Shown here: positions 36,494 to 49,825 of the stretch, piece by piece
How the letters are laid out: every line of letters begins with the position of its first letter
How positions within the stretch are numbered: the first letter of the stretch is position 1
From: Monoplex corrugatus
Lineage: Eukaryota > Mollusca > Gastropoda > Littorinimorpha > Ranellidae
DNA length: 64,000 bases
Direction: 5' to 3'
NCBI GenBank assembly: GCA_030674185.1
Contig: JAPXFY010000031.1
Span: 44,859,066 to 44,923,065, forward strand
Position numbers and translations under genes: made by a program
Notes under the pieces: generated by a model
Told to the model about the DNA's origin: nothing
The model's input: the letters and a program-made list of their open reading frames with translations, nothing else
The model's database searches: none

Positions 36494-36499
36494 TTTATT
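36494..36499 (-). promoter_or_regulatory. Candidate minus-strand poly(A) signal
   Basis: On the minus strand AATAAA occurs in CTTAATAAAACAG and is followed 20-25 nt later by a GT-rich element (TGTGTGTGG), the usual arrangement of a cleavage site. It would end a minus-strand transcript near 36,470 and place hairpins 2-4 in its 3' region. The signal is seen; its use is inferred. Confidence 0.35.
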
Positions 36500-36544
36500 A
36501 AGACAAATGTGCAATATAATTATGGTATGTTTTATAAAATGATT

Positions 36545-36863
36545 CCTGGATAAGGCTCAATACCAAGAGTGCCCAAGTTCTAGTCATTTAGAAAAGTGGG
36601 TCTTAAACACTGTACTGGAGGTAGTAGTCAGTACCAAGTTATATAAAATGAAGGTTGCCTATATTTGCCCCTTCATTTTTGATACTTTGTTACCTGCTGC
36701 CAGAACAGTGGCAAACATGAAGGGGTGAATGAACCTTTCTCTTGTAGATAACCTTCAGTTTATGAAACTGGGTACTGAATACCACCCCTCAAGAACAGTT
36801 TCCAAAACCACTTTCTAAATGACTAGAACATCTGCACTCTTGGTACAGAGCTTAATCCACTGG
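36545..36863. repeat. Long inverted repeat, hairpin 2 (about 320 bp, nearly loopless)
   Basis: ATACCAAGAGTGCCCAAGTT, CTAGTCATTTAGAAAAGTGG on the left pair with CCACTTTCTAAATGACTAGA, ACATCTGCACTCTTGGTACA on the right. Pairing continues inward through AGTCAGTACCAAGTTATATA and ATGAAGGTTGCCTAT against ATAACCTTCAGTTTATGAAA and CTGGGTACTGAAT. The centre is a GCCCCTTCAT / ATGAAGGGGT pair. Confidence 0.9.
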
Positions 36864-36877
36864 TCCCTCCTGCAGGT

Positions 36878-36980
36878 CTGGTCATTCTGGCAAAATCCTG
36901 GTTTTAGATTTGAAAACCCTACTAGTACTAGTGGGGTCTTTAAATCTAAAACCAGGATTCTGCCAGAATAGCCCAACCAG
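36878..36980. repeat. Long inverted repeat, hairpin 3 (103 bp, perfect palindromic centre)
   Basis: ATTCTGGCAAAATCCTGGTT, TTAGATTTGAAAACC pairs with GGTCTTTAAATCTAAAACCA, GGATTCTGCCAGAAT. The centre ACTAGTACTAGT is fully palindromic, so there is no loop. The length resembles a small-RNA precursor, but the missing loop argues against a standard miRNA. Confidence 0.92.
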
Positions 36981-37133
36981 AGATTGCTTTTTCAATAAAT
37001 TGGAAGCAGACCCCTGTTTGTCTGTTCTGTGGTGTTTGAGAGATGCATGAAAGATTTCAAAGTACAGAGGATTAAGGAAAAATTGTAAATTTCGACTTAG
37101 AGCAATATTTCAAGCACTTTCACCCCTTTCCAC

Positions 37134-37234
37134 AACCAATTTGATGCTAAAATAGTTTCCAAACCATTTCAAGGTCAGTATTGCCTTGAAATGGCTTGGA
37201 AACTATTTTCAGCTGTACCAGCACCAAATTGGTT
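37134..37234. repeat. Long inverted repeat, hairpin 4 (101 bp)
   Basis: AACCAATTTGATGCT, then AAAATAGTTTCCAAACCATT and TCAAGG, pairs with CCTTGAAATGGCTTGGAAAC, TATTTTCAGC and AGCACCAAATTGGTT. The loop is about 9 nt and one arm has an 8-nt bulge. Confidence 0.9.
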
Positions 37235-37815
37235 CAATGAGATGCACTGACCAACATGTAAAACTATTTACCCACATTCCTTAGAATTTTTTACATTCAC
37301 ATTTAGCATTTACCATACACAACTGAAGTTGCATACTCAGACTGTATGGAGTAATGTCCCAATCTGAATTGGTTATGGTAGACTGATATTAAAACCACTT
37401 CCATAAACTGGATATCTTCCAGCTCGGTATCCAATATATTCAAGTAACCTATTCATTTCCTTGAACTTGATAATTCTAAAAATTTTCTACAGATGGAGTT
37501 GCCCAAATTCCATGTGCAAAACCCAAACCACTAGCAAGGTCTTGATTATTCAAAATGGCCAAGAGTAGTTTGAGGTTTTTCTTCTTAAAAGGATTGTTTT
37601 GAGAAGGAGAGGGTAGTCTGGCTGGCTTTTATTGAAGTGATATTTTCTGAAGGGGGGGGGGGGGTAGGGTAGTTTATGGAGTTTTTAAGTGTTTAGGAAA
37701 GAGGAAAGGGTGGGGTAGTCTGTGAGGGTATTTCAAAAAGATCAAAGAAACAAACCTACAAACTAAACTCTCTCCCCCAACCCATCCAAACACAAAAACC
37801 AGAAAAAACAACCAG
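37235..37815. other. No gene seen
   Basis: Unique sequence with a poly(G) run at about 37,653-37,664. Small inverted repeats (for example TGGATA with TATCCA near 37,410) are too short to call. Confidence 0.4.
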
Positions 37816-37850
37816 AAGGCATATTTAATACAAGACAAGACAGGTGCAAA
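37816..37850 (-). mobile_element. Penelope-like terminal fragment at the array boundary
   Basis: AAGGCATATTTAATACAAGA, CAAGACAGGTGCAAA is the inverse of the Penelope-like end at 19,873-19,905. The 40/44-bp satellite starts at the next base. Confidence 0.6.
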
Positions 37851-40800
37851 AACCACAAGCTATATGAAATGACTGAACACAGTACACAAAAACCACAAGC
37901 TATATGAAATGACTGAACACAGTACACAAAAAACCACAAGCTATATGAAATGACTGAACAAGCAATATGGATGAAATGACTGAACACATAACACAAAAAC
38001 CACAAGCTATATGGATGAAATGATTCGACACATTACACAAAAACCACAAGCTATATGGATGAAATGACTGAACACACAGTACACAAAAACCACAAGCTAT
38101 ATGAAATGACTGAACACAGTACACAAAAACCACAAGCTATATGGATGAAATGACTGAACACAGTACACAAAAACCACAAGCTATATGAAATGACTGAACA
38201 CAGAACACAAAAACCACAAGCTATATGGATGAAATGACTGAACACAGTACATAAAAACCACAAGCTATATGGATGAAATGACTGAACACAGTACACAAAA
38301 ACCACAAGCTATATGGATGAAATGACTGAACACAGTACACAAAAACCACAAGCTATATGAAATGACTGAACAAGCAATATGGATGAAATGATTGAACACA
38401 GAACACAAAAACCACAAGCTATATGAAATGACTGAACACAAAAACTACAAGCTATATGGATGAAATGACTGAACACTGTACACAAAAACCACAAGCTATA
38501 TGAAATGACTGAACACAGTACACAAAAACCACAATATATATGGATGAAATGACTGAACACAGTACACAAAAACCACAAGCTATATGGATGAAATGACTGA
38601 ACACAGTACATAAAAACCACAAGCTATATGGATGAAATGACTGAACACAGTACACAAAACCCACAAGCTATATGGATGAAATGTCTGAACACAGAACACA
38701 AAAACCACAAGCTATATGGATGAAACGATTGAACACAGAACACAAAAACCACAAGCTATATGAAATGACTGAACACAGAACACAAAAACCACAAGCTATA
38801 TGGATGAAATGACTGAACACTGTACACAAAAACCACAAGCTATATGAAATGACTGAACACAGTACACAAAAACCACAAGCTATATGAAATGACAGAACAC
38901 AAAAACCACAAGCTATATGAAATGACAGAAAACAAAAACCACAAGCTATATGAAATGTCTGAACACAGTACACAAAAACCACAAGCTATATGAAATGTCT
39001 GAACACAGTACACAAAAACCACAAGCTATATGAAATGTCTGAACACAGGACACAAAAACCACAAGCTATATGGATGAAATGACTGAACACAGAACACAAA
39101 AACCACAAGCTATATGGATGAAATGACTGAACACAGAACACAAAAACCACAAGCTATATGGATGAAATGACTGAACACAGTACACAAAAACCACAAGCTA
39201 TATGGATGAAATGACTGAACACAGTACACAAAAACCACAAGCTATATGAAATGACTGAACACAGTACACAAAAACCACAAGCTATATGGATGAAATGTCT
39301 GAACACAGTACACAAAAACCACAAGCTATATGAAATGACTGAACACTGTACACAAAAACCACAAGCTATATGAAATGACAGAACACAGTACACAAAAACC
39401 ACAAGCTATATGGATGAAATGACTGAACACAGTACACAAAACCACAAGCTATATGAAATGACTGAACACAGTACACTAAAACCACAAGCTATATGAAATG
39501 ACTGAACACAGTACACAAAAACCACAAGCTATATGAAATGACTGAACACAGTACACAAAAACCACAAGCTATATGAAATGACAACACAGTACACAAAAAC
39601 CACAAGCTATATGGATGAAATGACTGAACATAGAACACAAAAACCACAAGTTACATGAAATGACTGAACACAGAACACAAAAAACCACAAGCTATATGGA
39701 TGAAATGACTGAACACAGTACACAAAAACAATAAGCTATATGAAATGACTGAACACAGAACACAAAAACCACAAGCTATATGGATGAAATGACTGAACAC
39801 TGTACACAAAAACCACAAGCTATTGAAATGACTGAACACAGAACACAAAAACCACAAGCTATATGGATGAAATGACTGAAGACAGTACACAAACACCACA
39901 AGGTATATGGATGAAATGACTGAACACAGTACACAAAAACCACAAGCTATATGGATGAAATGACTGAACACAGTACACAAAAGCCACAAGCTACATGGAT
40001 GAAATGACTGAACACAGTACATAAAAACCACAAGCTATATGGATGAAATGACTGAACACAGTACACAAAAACCACAAGCTATATGGATGAAATGACTGAA
40101 CACAGTACACAAAAGCCACAAGCTACATGGATGAAATGACTGAACACAGTACATAAAAACCACAAGCTATATGGATGAAATGACTGAACACAGTACACAA
40201 AAACCACAAGCTATATGGATGAAATGACTGAACACAGTACACAAAAACCACAAGCTATATGGATGAAATGACTGAATACAGAACACAAAAACCACAAGCT
40301 ATATGAAATGACTGAACACAGTACACAAAAACCACAAGCTATATGGATGAAATGACTGAACACAGTACACAAAAACCACAAGCTATATGGATGAAATGAC
40401 TGAACACAGAACAGAAAAGCCACAAACTATATGAAATGACTGAACACAGTACACAAAAATCACAAGCTATATGAAATGACTGAACACAGTACACAAAAAC
40501 CACAAGTTATATGGATGAAATGACTGAACACAGTACACAAAAATCACAAGCTATATGAAATGACTGAACACAGTACACAAAAACCACAAGCTATATGAAA
40601 TGACTGAACACAGTACACAAAAACCACAAGCTATATGAAATGACTGAACACAGTACACAAAAACCACAAGCTATATGGATGAAATGACTGAACACAGAAC
40701 AGAAAAGCCACAAACTATATGAAATGACTGAACACAGTACACAAAAATCACAAGCTATATGAAATGACTGAACACAGTACACAAAAACCACAAGCTATAT

Positions 40801-42352
40801 GAAATGACTGAACACAGTACACAAAAACCACAAGCTATATGAAATGACTGAACACAGTACACAAAAACCACAAGCTATATGGACGAAATGACTGAACACA
40901 GTACACAAAAGCCACAAGCTATATGGATGAAATGACTGAACACAGTACACAAAAACCAAAAGCTATATGGATGAAATGACTGAACACAGTACACAAAAAC
41001 CACAAGCTATACGGATGAAATGTCTGAACACTGGACACAAAAACCACAAGCTATATGAAATGACTGAACACTGTACACAAAAACCACAAGCTATATGAAA
41101 TGACAGAACACAGTACACAAAAACCACAAGCTATATGGATGAAATGACTGAACACAGTACACAAAAACCACAAGCTATATGAAATGACTGAACACAGTAC
41201 ACAAAAACCACAAGCTATATGAAATGACTGAACACAGTACACAAAAACCACAAGCTATATGAAATGACTGAACACAGTACACAAAAACCACAAGCTATAT
41301 GAAATGACTGAACACAATACACAAAACCCACAAGCTATATGGATGAAATGACTGAACATAGAACCCAAAAACCACAAGCTATATGAAATGACTGAACACA
41401 GAACACAAAAAACCACAAGCTATATGGATGAAATGACTGAACACAGTACACAAAAACAACAAGCTATATGAAATGACTGAACACAGAACACAAAAACCAC
41501 AAGCTATATGGATGAAATGACTGAACACTGTACACAAAAACCACAAGCTATATGAAATGACTGAACACAGTACACAAAAACCACAAGCTATATGGACGAA
41601 ATGACTGAACACAGTACACAAAAGCCACAAGCTATATGGATGAAATGACTGAACACAGTACACAAAAACCAAAAGCTATATGGATGAAATGACTGAACAC
41701 AGTACACAAAAACCACAAGCTATATGGATGAAATGTCTGAACACAGAACACAAAAACCACAAGCTATATGAAATGACTGAACACAGTACACAAAAACCAC
41801 AAGCTATATGAAATGACTGAACACAGTACACAAAAACCACAAGCTATATGGATGAAATGACTGAACACAGAACACAAAAACCACAAGCTATATGAAATGA
41901 CTGAACACAGTACACAAAAACCACAAGCTATATGAAATGACTGAACAAAGTACACAAAAACCACAAGCTATATGGATGAAATGACTGAACACAGAACACA
42001 AAAACCACAAGCTATATGGATGAAATGACTGAACACAGTACACAAAAACCACAAGCTATATGAAATGACAACACAGAACACAAAAACCACAAGCTATATG
42101 GATGAAATGACTGAACACAGAACACAAAAACCACAAGCTATATGAAATGACAACACAGAACACAAAAACCACAAGCTATATGGATGAAATGACTGAACAC
42201 AGTACACAAAAACCACAAGCTATATGAAATGACAGCACAGTACACAAAACCCACAAGCTATATGGATGAAATGACTGAACACAGTACACAAAAACCACAA
42301 GCTATATGGATGAAATGACTGAACACAGTACACAAAAACCACAAGCTATATG
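37851..42352. repeat. 40/44-bp satellite array (about 108 copies)
   Basis: The short monomer ACCACAAGCTATATGAAATG, ACTGAACACAGTACACAAAA is 40 bp; the long form has TATATGGATGAAATG and is 44 bp. The two forms are mixed without a strict order, but blocks recur (for example around 39,700 and 41,400, and 40,430 and 40,700), indicating segmental duplication of multi-monomer units. The many short minus-strand frames (MVFVYCVQSFH) are artefacts. Confidence 0.98.
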
Positions 42353-42487
42353 TAACCTAAAGACCCTTACAGCATTTTAAATCCTTTCCCACACATTAAT
42401 GGTATTAGTGTATGTTCAAAGCACAGTAACACTGCCTTGACAAAACAAACTACACTGTACACAGCAAAATGTCACAGATGTTCTTAC

Positions 42488-42595
42488 CAGATTGATCCAA
42501 CTGTTGATGGAAGCAGTGACAGTTGTCTGGTCTTCCCAAAGGGATTATTTCTGGTTGTCACAGTTATGACCATCCACAACACAAGAGGGGTACTG
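42488..42595 (-). CDS. Candidate exon on the minus strand, unidentified
   Basis: On the minus strand a pyrimidine-rich acceptor (CTTTTTTTTTTCCAG) is followed by 108 bp with one open frame (PLVLWMVITVTTRNNPFG ... LSLLPSTVGSIW) and a donor, CTG then GTAAGA. The peptide could be a membrane-proximal segment. Family not recognised. It would belong to a minus-strand gene ending near 36,470; that link is speculative. Confidence 0.25.
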
Positions 42596-42708
42596 CTGGA
42601 AAAAAAAAAGAAGAAAGAACTGGTCATTAGAAACATCCTGTTAACTACTTGTACACAGACAACAAACCACATTAATTTAAAATATGACTACAAGGAAAGA
42701 AAGAAAGA

Positions 42709-42995
42709 AAAGCATAAGTGTTCTCTATATGTAAAGAAAAGCATAAGTGTTCTCTATATGTAAAGAAAAGCATAAGTGTTCTCTATATGTAAAGAAAAGC
42801 ATAAGTGTTCTCTATATGTAAAGAAAAGCATAAGTGTTCTCTATATGTAAAGAAAAGCATAAGTGTTCTCTATATGTAAAGAAAAGCATAAGTGTTCTCT
42901 ATATGTAAAGAAAAGCATAAGTGTTCTCTATATGTAAAGAAAAGCATAAGTGTTCTCTATATGTAAAGAAAAGCAAAGGTGTTCTCTACATGTAC
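42709..42995. repeat. 29-bp tandem array (about 10 copies)
   Basis: The unit TAAAGAAAAGCATAAGTGTT, CTCTATATG repeats with no changes until the last copy (GCAAAGGTG). Confidence 0.97.
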
Positions 42996-43215
42996 TTATC
43001 TATTTTCATACAGTGTAAGACTACTCCTACTAAACTTTGAGTGTAGTGATCACGCTTACATCTAATGAATGTGTATTTCCTTAACTTGTTTCACCTAACA
43101 TTTCATGAATACTTGTTCAGAAATACAGTATTTAAAGGTGACCCCATGGTAAATGAAAAACACTTCAAATAATAAAAAGACAACCCTCTCAACAAATCAT
43201 CACATTCCTGAATTT
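42996..43215. other. Short unique spacer, no gene
   Basis: AT-rich sequence between two arrays. The large minus-strand frame that ends here comes from the satellite. Confidence 0.4.
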
Positions 43216-43219
43216 TTTT

Positions 43220-46200
43220 CTGGGTTTGTAACGCAACCTGACTGAATAGTATTATGTGTGACTGTCTTTGTCTATATTGATTTTGTAACACAGCCTGACT
43301 GATTAGTATTATGTGCGACTGTCTTTGTCTATATTGATTTTGTAACACAGCCTGACTGATTAGTATTATGTGCGACTGTCTTTGTCTATCTTGTTGTAAC
43401 ACAGCCTGACTGATTAGTATTATGTGCGACTGTCTTTGTCTATATTGATTTTGTAACACAGCCTGACTGATTAGTATTATGTGCGACTGTCTTTGTCTAT
43501 CTTGTTTTTGTAACACAGCCTGACTGATTAGTATTATGTGCGACTGTCTTTGTCTATCTTGTTGTAACGCAACCTGACTGATTAGTATTATGTGCGACTG
43601 TCTTTGTCTATCTTGTTGTAACACAGCCTGACTTATTAGTATTATGTGCGACTGTCTTTGTCTATATTGATTTTGTAACACAGCCTGACTGATTAGTATT
43701 ATGTGCGACTGTCTTTGTCTATCTTGTTTTTGTAACACAGCCTGACTGATTAGTATTATGTGCGACTGTCTTTGTCTATCTTGTTGTAACGCAACCTGAC
43801 TGAATAGTATTATGTGCGACTGTCTTTGTCTATCTTGTTGTAACACAGCCTGCATGATTAGTATTATGTGCGACTGTCTGTGTCTATCTTGTTTTAACGC
43901 AACCTGACTGAATAGTATTATGTGCGACTGTCTTTGTCTATCTTGATTTTGTAACACAGCCTGACTGATTAGTATTATGTGCGACTGTCTTTGTCTATCT
44001 TGTTTTAACGCAACCTGACTGAATAGTATTATGTGCGACTGTCTTTGTCTATCTTGTTGTAACACAGCCTGACTGATTAGTATTATGTGTGACTGTCTTT
44101 GTCTATCTTGTTGTAACGCAACCTGACTGAATAGTATTATGTGCGACTGTCTTTGTCTATCTTGTTGTAACGCAACCTGACTGATTAGTATTATGTGTGA
44201 CTGTCTTTGTCTATCTTGATTTTGTAACACAGCCTGATTCTGATTAGTTTATGTGCGATGGTTCTTTGTCTATCTTGATTTGTAACACAGCCTGACTGAT
44301 TAGTATTTATGTGCGACTGTCTTTGTCTATCTTGTTGTAACGCAACCTGACTGAATAGTATTATGTGCGACTGTCTTTGTCTATCTTGTTGTAACACAGC
44401 CTGACTGATTAGTATTATGTGTGACTGTCTTTGTCTATCTTGTTGTAACACAGCCTGCTGATTAGTATTATGTGCGACTGTCTTTGTCTATCTTGTTGTA
44501 ACGCAACCTGACTGATTAGTATTATGTGTGGACTGTCTTTGTCTATCTTGTTGTAACGCAACCTGACTGAATTAGTATTATGTGTGACTGTCTTTGTCTA
44601 TCTTGTTGTAACACAGCCTGCATGATTAGTATTATGTGCGACTGTCTTTGTCTATCTTGTTGTAACGCAACCTGACTGATTAGTATTATGTGCGACTGTC
44701 TTTGTCTATCTTGTTGTAACACAGCCTGACTGATTAGTATTATGTGCGACTGTCTTTGTCTATCTTGTTGTAACACAGCCTGACTGATTAGTATTATGTG
44801 CGACTGTCTTTGTCTATCTTGATTTTGTAACACAGCCTGACTGATTAGTATTATGTGTGACTGTCTTTGTCTATCTTGATTTTGTAACAGCCTGTATGAA
44901 TTAGTATATTATGTGTGACTGTCTTTGTCTATCTTGATTTTGTAACAGCCTGCATGATTAGTATTATGTGTGACTGTCTTTGTCTATCTTGATTTTGTAA
45001 CACAGCCTGACTGATTAGTATTATGTGTGACTGTCTTTGTCTATCTTGATTTTGTAAACAGCCTGCATGATTAGTATTATGTGTGACTGTCTTTGTCTAT
45101 CTTGATTTTGTAACAGCCTGCATGATTAGTATTATGTGTGACTGTCTTTGTCTATCTTGATTTTGTAACACAGCCTGACTGATTAGTATTATGTGTGACT
45201 GTCTTTGTCTATCTTGATTTGTAACACAGCCTGACTGATTAGTATTATGTGTGACTGTCTTTGTCTATCTTGATTTGTAACACAGCCTGACTGATTAGTA
45301 TTATGTGTGACTGTCTTTGTCTATCTTGTTGTAACGCAACCTGACTGATTAGTATTATGTGCGACTGTCTTTGTCTATCTTGTTGTAACACAGCCTGACT
45401 GATTAGTATTATGTGCGACTGTCTTTGTCTATCTTGTTGTAACACAGCCTGATGATTAGTATTATGTGCGACTGTCTTTGTCTATCTTGTTGTAACGCAC
45501 CTGATGAATTAGTATTATGTGCGACTGTCTTTGTCTATCTTGTTGTAACGCAACCTGACTGAATAGTATTATGTGTGACTGTCTTTGTCTATCTTGTTGT
45601 AACACAGCCTGCATGATTAGTATTATGTGTGACTGTCTTTGTCTATCTTGATTTTGTAACAGCCTGCATGATTAGTATTATGTGCGACTGTCTTTGTCTA
45701 TCTTGTTGTAACGCAACCTGATGAATAGTATTATGTGTGACTGTCTTTGTCTATCTTGTTGTAACACAGCCTGCATGATTAGTATTATGTGTGACTGTCT
45801 TTGTCTATCTTGATTTGTAACAGCCTGCATGATTAGTATTATGTGTGACTGTCTTTGTCTATCTTGTTGTAACATAGCCTGCATGATTAGTATTATGTGT
45901 GACTGTCTTTGTCTATCTTGTTGTAACACAGCCTGCATGATTAGTATTATGTGTGACTGTCTTTGTCTATCTTGTTGTAACATAGCCTGCATGATTAGTA
46001 TTATGTGTGACTGTCTTTGTACTATCTTGATTTTGTAACAGCCTGCATGATTAGTATTATGTGTGACTGTCTTTGTCTATCTTGTTGTAACACAGCCTGC
46101 ATGATTAGTATTATGTGTGACTGTCTTTGTCTATCTTGATTTTGTAACAGCCTGCATGATTAGTATTATGTTTGACTGTCTTTGTCTATCTTGTTGTAAC

Positions 46201-47155
46201 ATAGCCTGCATGATTAGTATTATGTGTGACTGTCTTTGTCTATCTTGTTGTAACACAGTCTGCATGATTAGTATTATGTGTGACTGTCTTTGTCTATCTT
46301 GTTGTAACACAGCCTGCATGATTAGTATTATGTGTGACTGTCTTTGTCTATCTTGTTGTAACACAGCCTGCATGATTAGTATTATGTGTGACTGTCTTTG
46401 TCTATCTTGTTGTAACACAGCCTGCATGATTAGTATCATGTGTGACTGTCTTTGTCTATATTGTTGTAACACAGCCTGCATGATTAGTATTATGTGTGAC
46501 TGTCTTTGTCTATCTTGTTGTAACACAGCCTGCATGATTAGTATTATGTGTGACTGTCTTTGTCTATCTTGTTGTAACACAGCCTGACTGATTAGTATTA
46601 TGTGTGACTGTCTTTGTCTATATTGTTGTAACACAGCCTGCATGATTAGTATTATGTGTGACTGTCTTTGTCTATATTGTTGTAACACAGCCTGCATGAT
46701 TAGTATTATGTGTGACTGTCTTTGTCTATCTTGTTGTAACACAGCCTGCATGATTAGTATTATGTGTGACTGTCTTTGTCTATATTGTTGTAACACAGCC
46801 TGCATGATTAGTATTATGTGTGACTGTCTTTGTCTATCTTGTTGTAACACAGCCTGCATGATTAGTATTATGTGTGACTGTCTTTGTCTATCTTGTTGTA
46901 ACACAGCCTGCATGATTAGTATTATGTGTGACTGTCTTTGTCTATATTGTTGTAACACAGCCTGCATGATTAGTATTATGTGTGACTGTCTTTGTCTATC
47001 TTGATTTTGTAACACAGCCTGCATGATTAGTATTATGTGTGACTGTCTTTGTCTATCTTGATTTTGTAACACAGCCTGACTTATTAGTATTATGTTTGAC
47101 TGTCTTTGTCTATCTTGATTTTGTAACACAGCCTAACTGTTTACAGTATTATGTG
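43220..47155. repeat. 54/57-bp satellite array (about 72 copies)
   Basis: The monomer is TTGTAACACAGCCTGACTGA, TTAGTATTATGTGCGACTGT, CTTTGTCTATC and TTG, with a 57-bp form where CTTGTTGT becomes CTTGATTTTGT. Variant blocks follow each other: GACTGATTAG with GCGACT early, GCATGATTAG with GTGACT after about 45,600. Frames of up to 375 codons (18-residue period with DRQRQSHIIL) exist only because 54 and 57 are multiples of three. Confidence 0.97.
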
Positions 47156-47662
47156 TGACGGTCCAACTCAACAATATCTGGAAAGACAGAGGCATACCAA
47201 ACAGCCTGAAAATTAGACTTTTAAAATGTTTGATCTGGTCAGTAATGATCTATGGCTGTGAGGCCTGAACTCTGAGAAAAGCTGATTGCAGAAGAATTGA
47301 GGCAGCAGAGATGTGGTTTCATACGAGACTACTGTGTGTCAAATGGACAGACAAAAGAACTAATGAAAGTGTCTGGGAAGAACTTGATACCACCAGAAAT
47401 GTAGGCCTACTAGCAGACATTGACAAGACTAAAATACATTGGCCATGTGTCACGCAATAAGAACACTGACCTCATGGCAACCATCTTTCAAGGAAAAACA
47501 GGGTCAAAAAGAAAAAAAGGCAGACCTCCAATCTCATACATCAAGAACATAACCAACACCAGTGGTCTAAATATTCAAGAAGTTATCCACAAAGTCAAGT
47601 CAGAGCAGACTGGAGGGAGGTGGTGGTGTCAAAGTGTGCAGCGGCCAACATTGAACCCAGTA
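47156..47662 (+). pseudogene. Non-LTR RT C-terminal fragment between two arrays
   Basis: Reads IWKDRGIPNSLKIRLLKCL, WSVMIYGCEA then a stop, TLRKADCRRIEAAEMWFHTR, LLCVKWTDKRTNESV, then after a frameshift RLKYIGHVSRNKNTDLMATI, FQGKTGSKRKKGRPPISYIK. This is the standard end of a LINE RT (YGCEAW, AAEMWF, GHV, GKRxxGRP). It is fused at both ends to satellites, with the 40-bp array starting about 30 bp after it. Confidence 0.85.
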
Positions 47663-47689
47663 ACGTCAACAGGTGAGACAGGTGAGACT

Positions 47690-49060
47690 TGTCACACCAT
47701 ACACACACCACAATAATGATTAATATCTGTATACTCTGTAAAACAATACACACATCACAATAATGTCTGTATACTTTGTCATGCCATACACATGCATCAC
47801 AAAGATATCCTTATACTTTGTCACACTATACACAAACCACAATCATATCCCTATACTTTATCACATCATAGTTCATACACAAATCACAGTAAGATCCCTA
47901 TACTTTGTCACACCACACACATAACAATGATATCCCTATACTTTGTCGCACCTTATACACATTACAATGATACCCCTATACTTTGTTATACTTTGTCACA
48001 CCTTACACACACATCACAATATCCCTATAGTTTGTCACATCATACACACATCACAAATGATATCCCTATAATTTGCCACACTGTATACACACCTTCTTAA
48101 TATCCCTATACTTTTCCATATCATGCACACATCACAATAATATTCTTATACTTTGTCACACGATCCATTCACATCACAATATTTTCATATCCCTATACTC
48201 TTGTCACACGATCCATTCACGTCTCAGTAATATCCCTATACTCTGTCACACCATACAAACACATCACAATAACATCCCTATACTTTGTCACACCATACAC
48301 GCATATCCCTATACTCTGTCACACCATACAAACACATCACAATAACATCCCTATACTTTGTCACACCATACACGCATATCCCTATACTTTGTTACACCAT
48401 ACAACACATCACAATAATATCCCTATACTTTGTCACACCATACACGCATATCCCTATACTTTGTTACACCATACAACACATCACAATAATATCCCTATAC
48501 TTTGTCACACCATACACACATCACAATAATATCGCTATACTTTGTTACACCATACAACACATCACAATAATATCCCTATACTTTGTCACACCATACACAC
48601 ATCACAATAATATCGCTATACTTTGTTACACCATACAACACATCACAATAATATCCCTATACTTTGTCACACCGAACACATATCACAATAATATCCCTAT
48701 ACTTTGTCACACCGAACACACATCGCAATAATATCCCTATACTTTGTCACACCGAACACACATCGCAATAATATCCCTATACTTTGTCACACCGAACACA
48801 CAATCGCAATAATATCCCTATACTTTGTCACACCGAACACACATCACAATAATATCCCTATACTTTGTCACACCGAACACACATCACAATAATATCCCTA
48901 TACTTTGTCACACCGAACACAGATCACAATAATATCCCTATACTTTGTCACACCGAACACACATCACAATAATATCCCTATACTTTGTCACACCGAACAC
49001 ACATCGCACTAATAACCCTATACTTTGTCACACCTTACATACATCTCAATATTACGCTTA
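47690..49060. repeat. 40-bp tandem array (about 34 copies)
   Basis: The monomer is TATCCCTATACTTTGTCACA, CCATACACACATCACAATAA. It is diverged at the left (47,690-48,200), has a two-monomer higher-order block at 48,240-48,660, and is homogenised with CCGAACACA after 48,660. Confidence 0.96.
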
Positions 49061-49323
49061 TACTTAGTCAAACCATACTGTCCCACTGTTCTGGTTGTGT
49101 CATCATAATACAGGTTTCTTTCCCCCTGAAATGGTTATGGTTATGAGGTCAGCCATATCACCTGAGTAAGTGTCATCAGTGAAGTCCATGAAACTATTGC
49201 TAGCTGAACTATGATAGTAATCAGTATACACAGAAGACAACAACCAACACTTACGTAAATCTGAAGAAGATAAAATACTAACAATAATAATGAAAGAAAG
49301 ACAAGTGCTGATCTTTTACTCAC

Positions 49324-49374
49324 ATGTTCCAAGGAACGTTCAGCAGCCAGGGCTGCAGCAGGGTCATAGTTAGT
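49324..49374 (-). CDS. Candidate 51-bp exon on the minus strand
   Basis: On the minus strand TCCCTACAAG precedes 17 open codons (TNYDPAAALAAERSLEH) and a consensus donor, CAT then GTGAGT. A second weaker open segment further along this strand (49,098-49,197, SFMDFTDDTYSGDMADL) could be a following exon, but the phases do not match directly. Family unknown. Confidence 0.28.
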
Positions 49375-49755
49375 CTTGTAGGGACATATGTACACTCATA
49401 AAAAATGAGTGGGGTGAAGTTTCTGCAACAAATATTTTGAATATCAATTATCAGGTACAGACAACCAACACTGCAAATGCTGTATGGAGAAACAACACAA
49501 AAACATATCATAATGCTTCAATCTTTTAGACATTCTAGTGATTCTACAGACAAGTAAAATGTAACAAACCTCACCCATTCCTGATCTAATTATCTTTCTT
49601 TTCTTCAATCTTTTAGACATTCTATAGCCAAGTAAAACGTAACTTACCCCACCTATTCCTGATCTTTTATTTCTTTTCTTTTATCCTGCCTCTTAATGTT
49701 GCTGGGGATGTTGCAGGAAGAAAGAGATGTCAGTCTGTGGCAAGGTGCAGGGCAA
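49375..49755. other. No gene seen
   Basis: Unique sequence with a local direct duplication: CTTCAATCTTTTAGACATTC occurs near 49,516 and 49,602. Confidence 0.4.
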
Positions 49756-49825
49756 AGCCTGCTATAGGGATGTGAGAAAACGTCCCTAGTGGATGGTTAG
49801 ACATATGATGCACCACTCAACATCT
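49756..49825. repeat. Single 65-bp-family monomer left of an interspersed repeat
   Basis: TGCTATAGGGATGTGAGAAA, ACGTCCCTAGTGGATGGTTA, GACATATGATGCACCACTCA matches one monomer of the array at 50,405-51,215, separated from it by the element at 49,826-50,362. Confidence 0.8.

Noticed and set aside
36878..36980. Hairpin 3 as a microRNA precursor
   Set aside because: The centre is a perfect palindrome with no loop and the stem is longer than usual. Kept as an inverted repeat only.
43103..47129. Long minus-strand ORFs (375 and 332 codons) in the 54/57-bp array
   Set aside because: Explained by monomer length being a multiple of three; no domain and no coding signal beyond the repeat.
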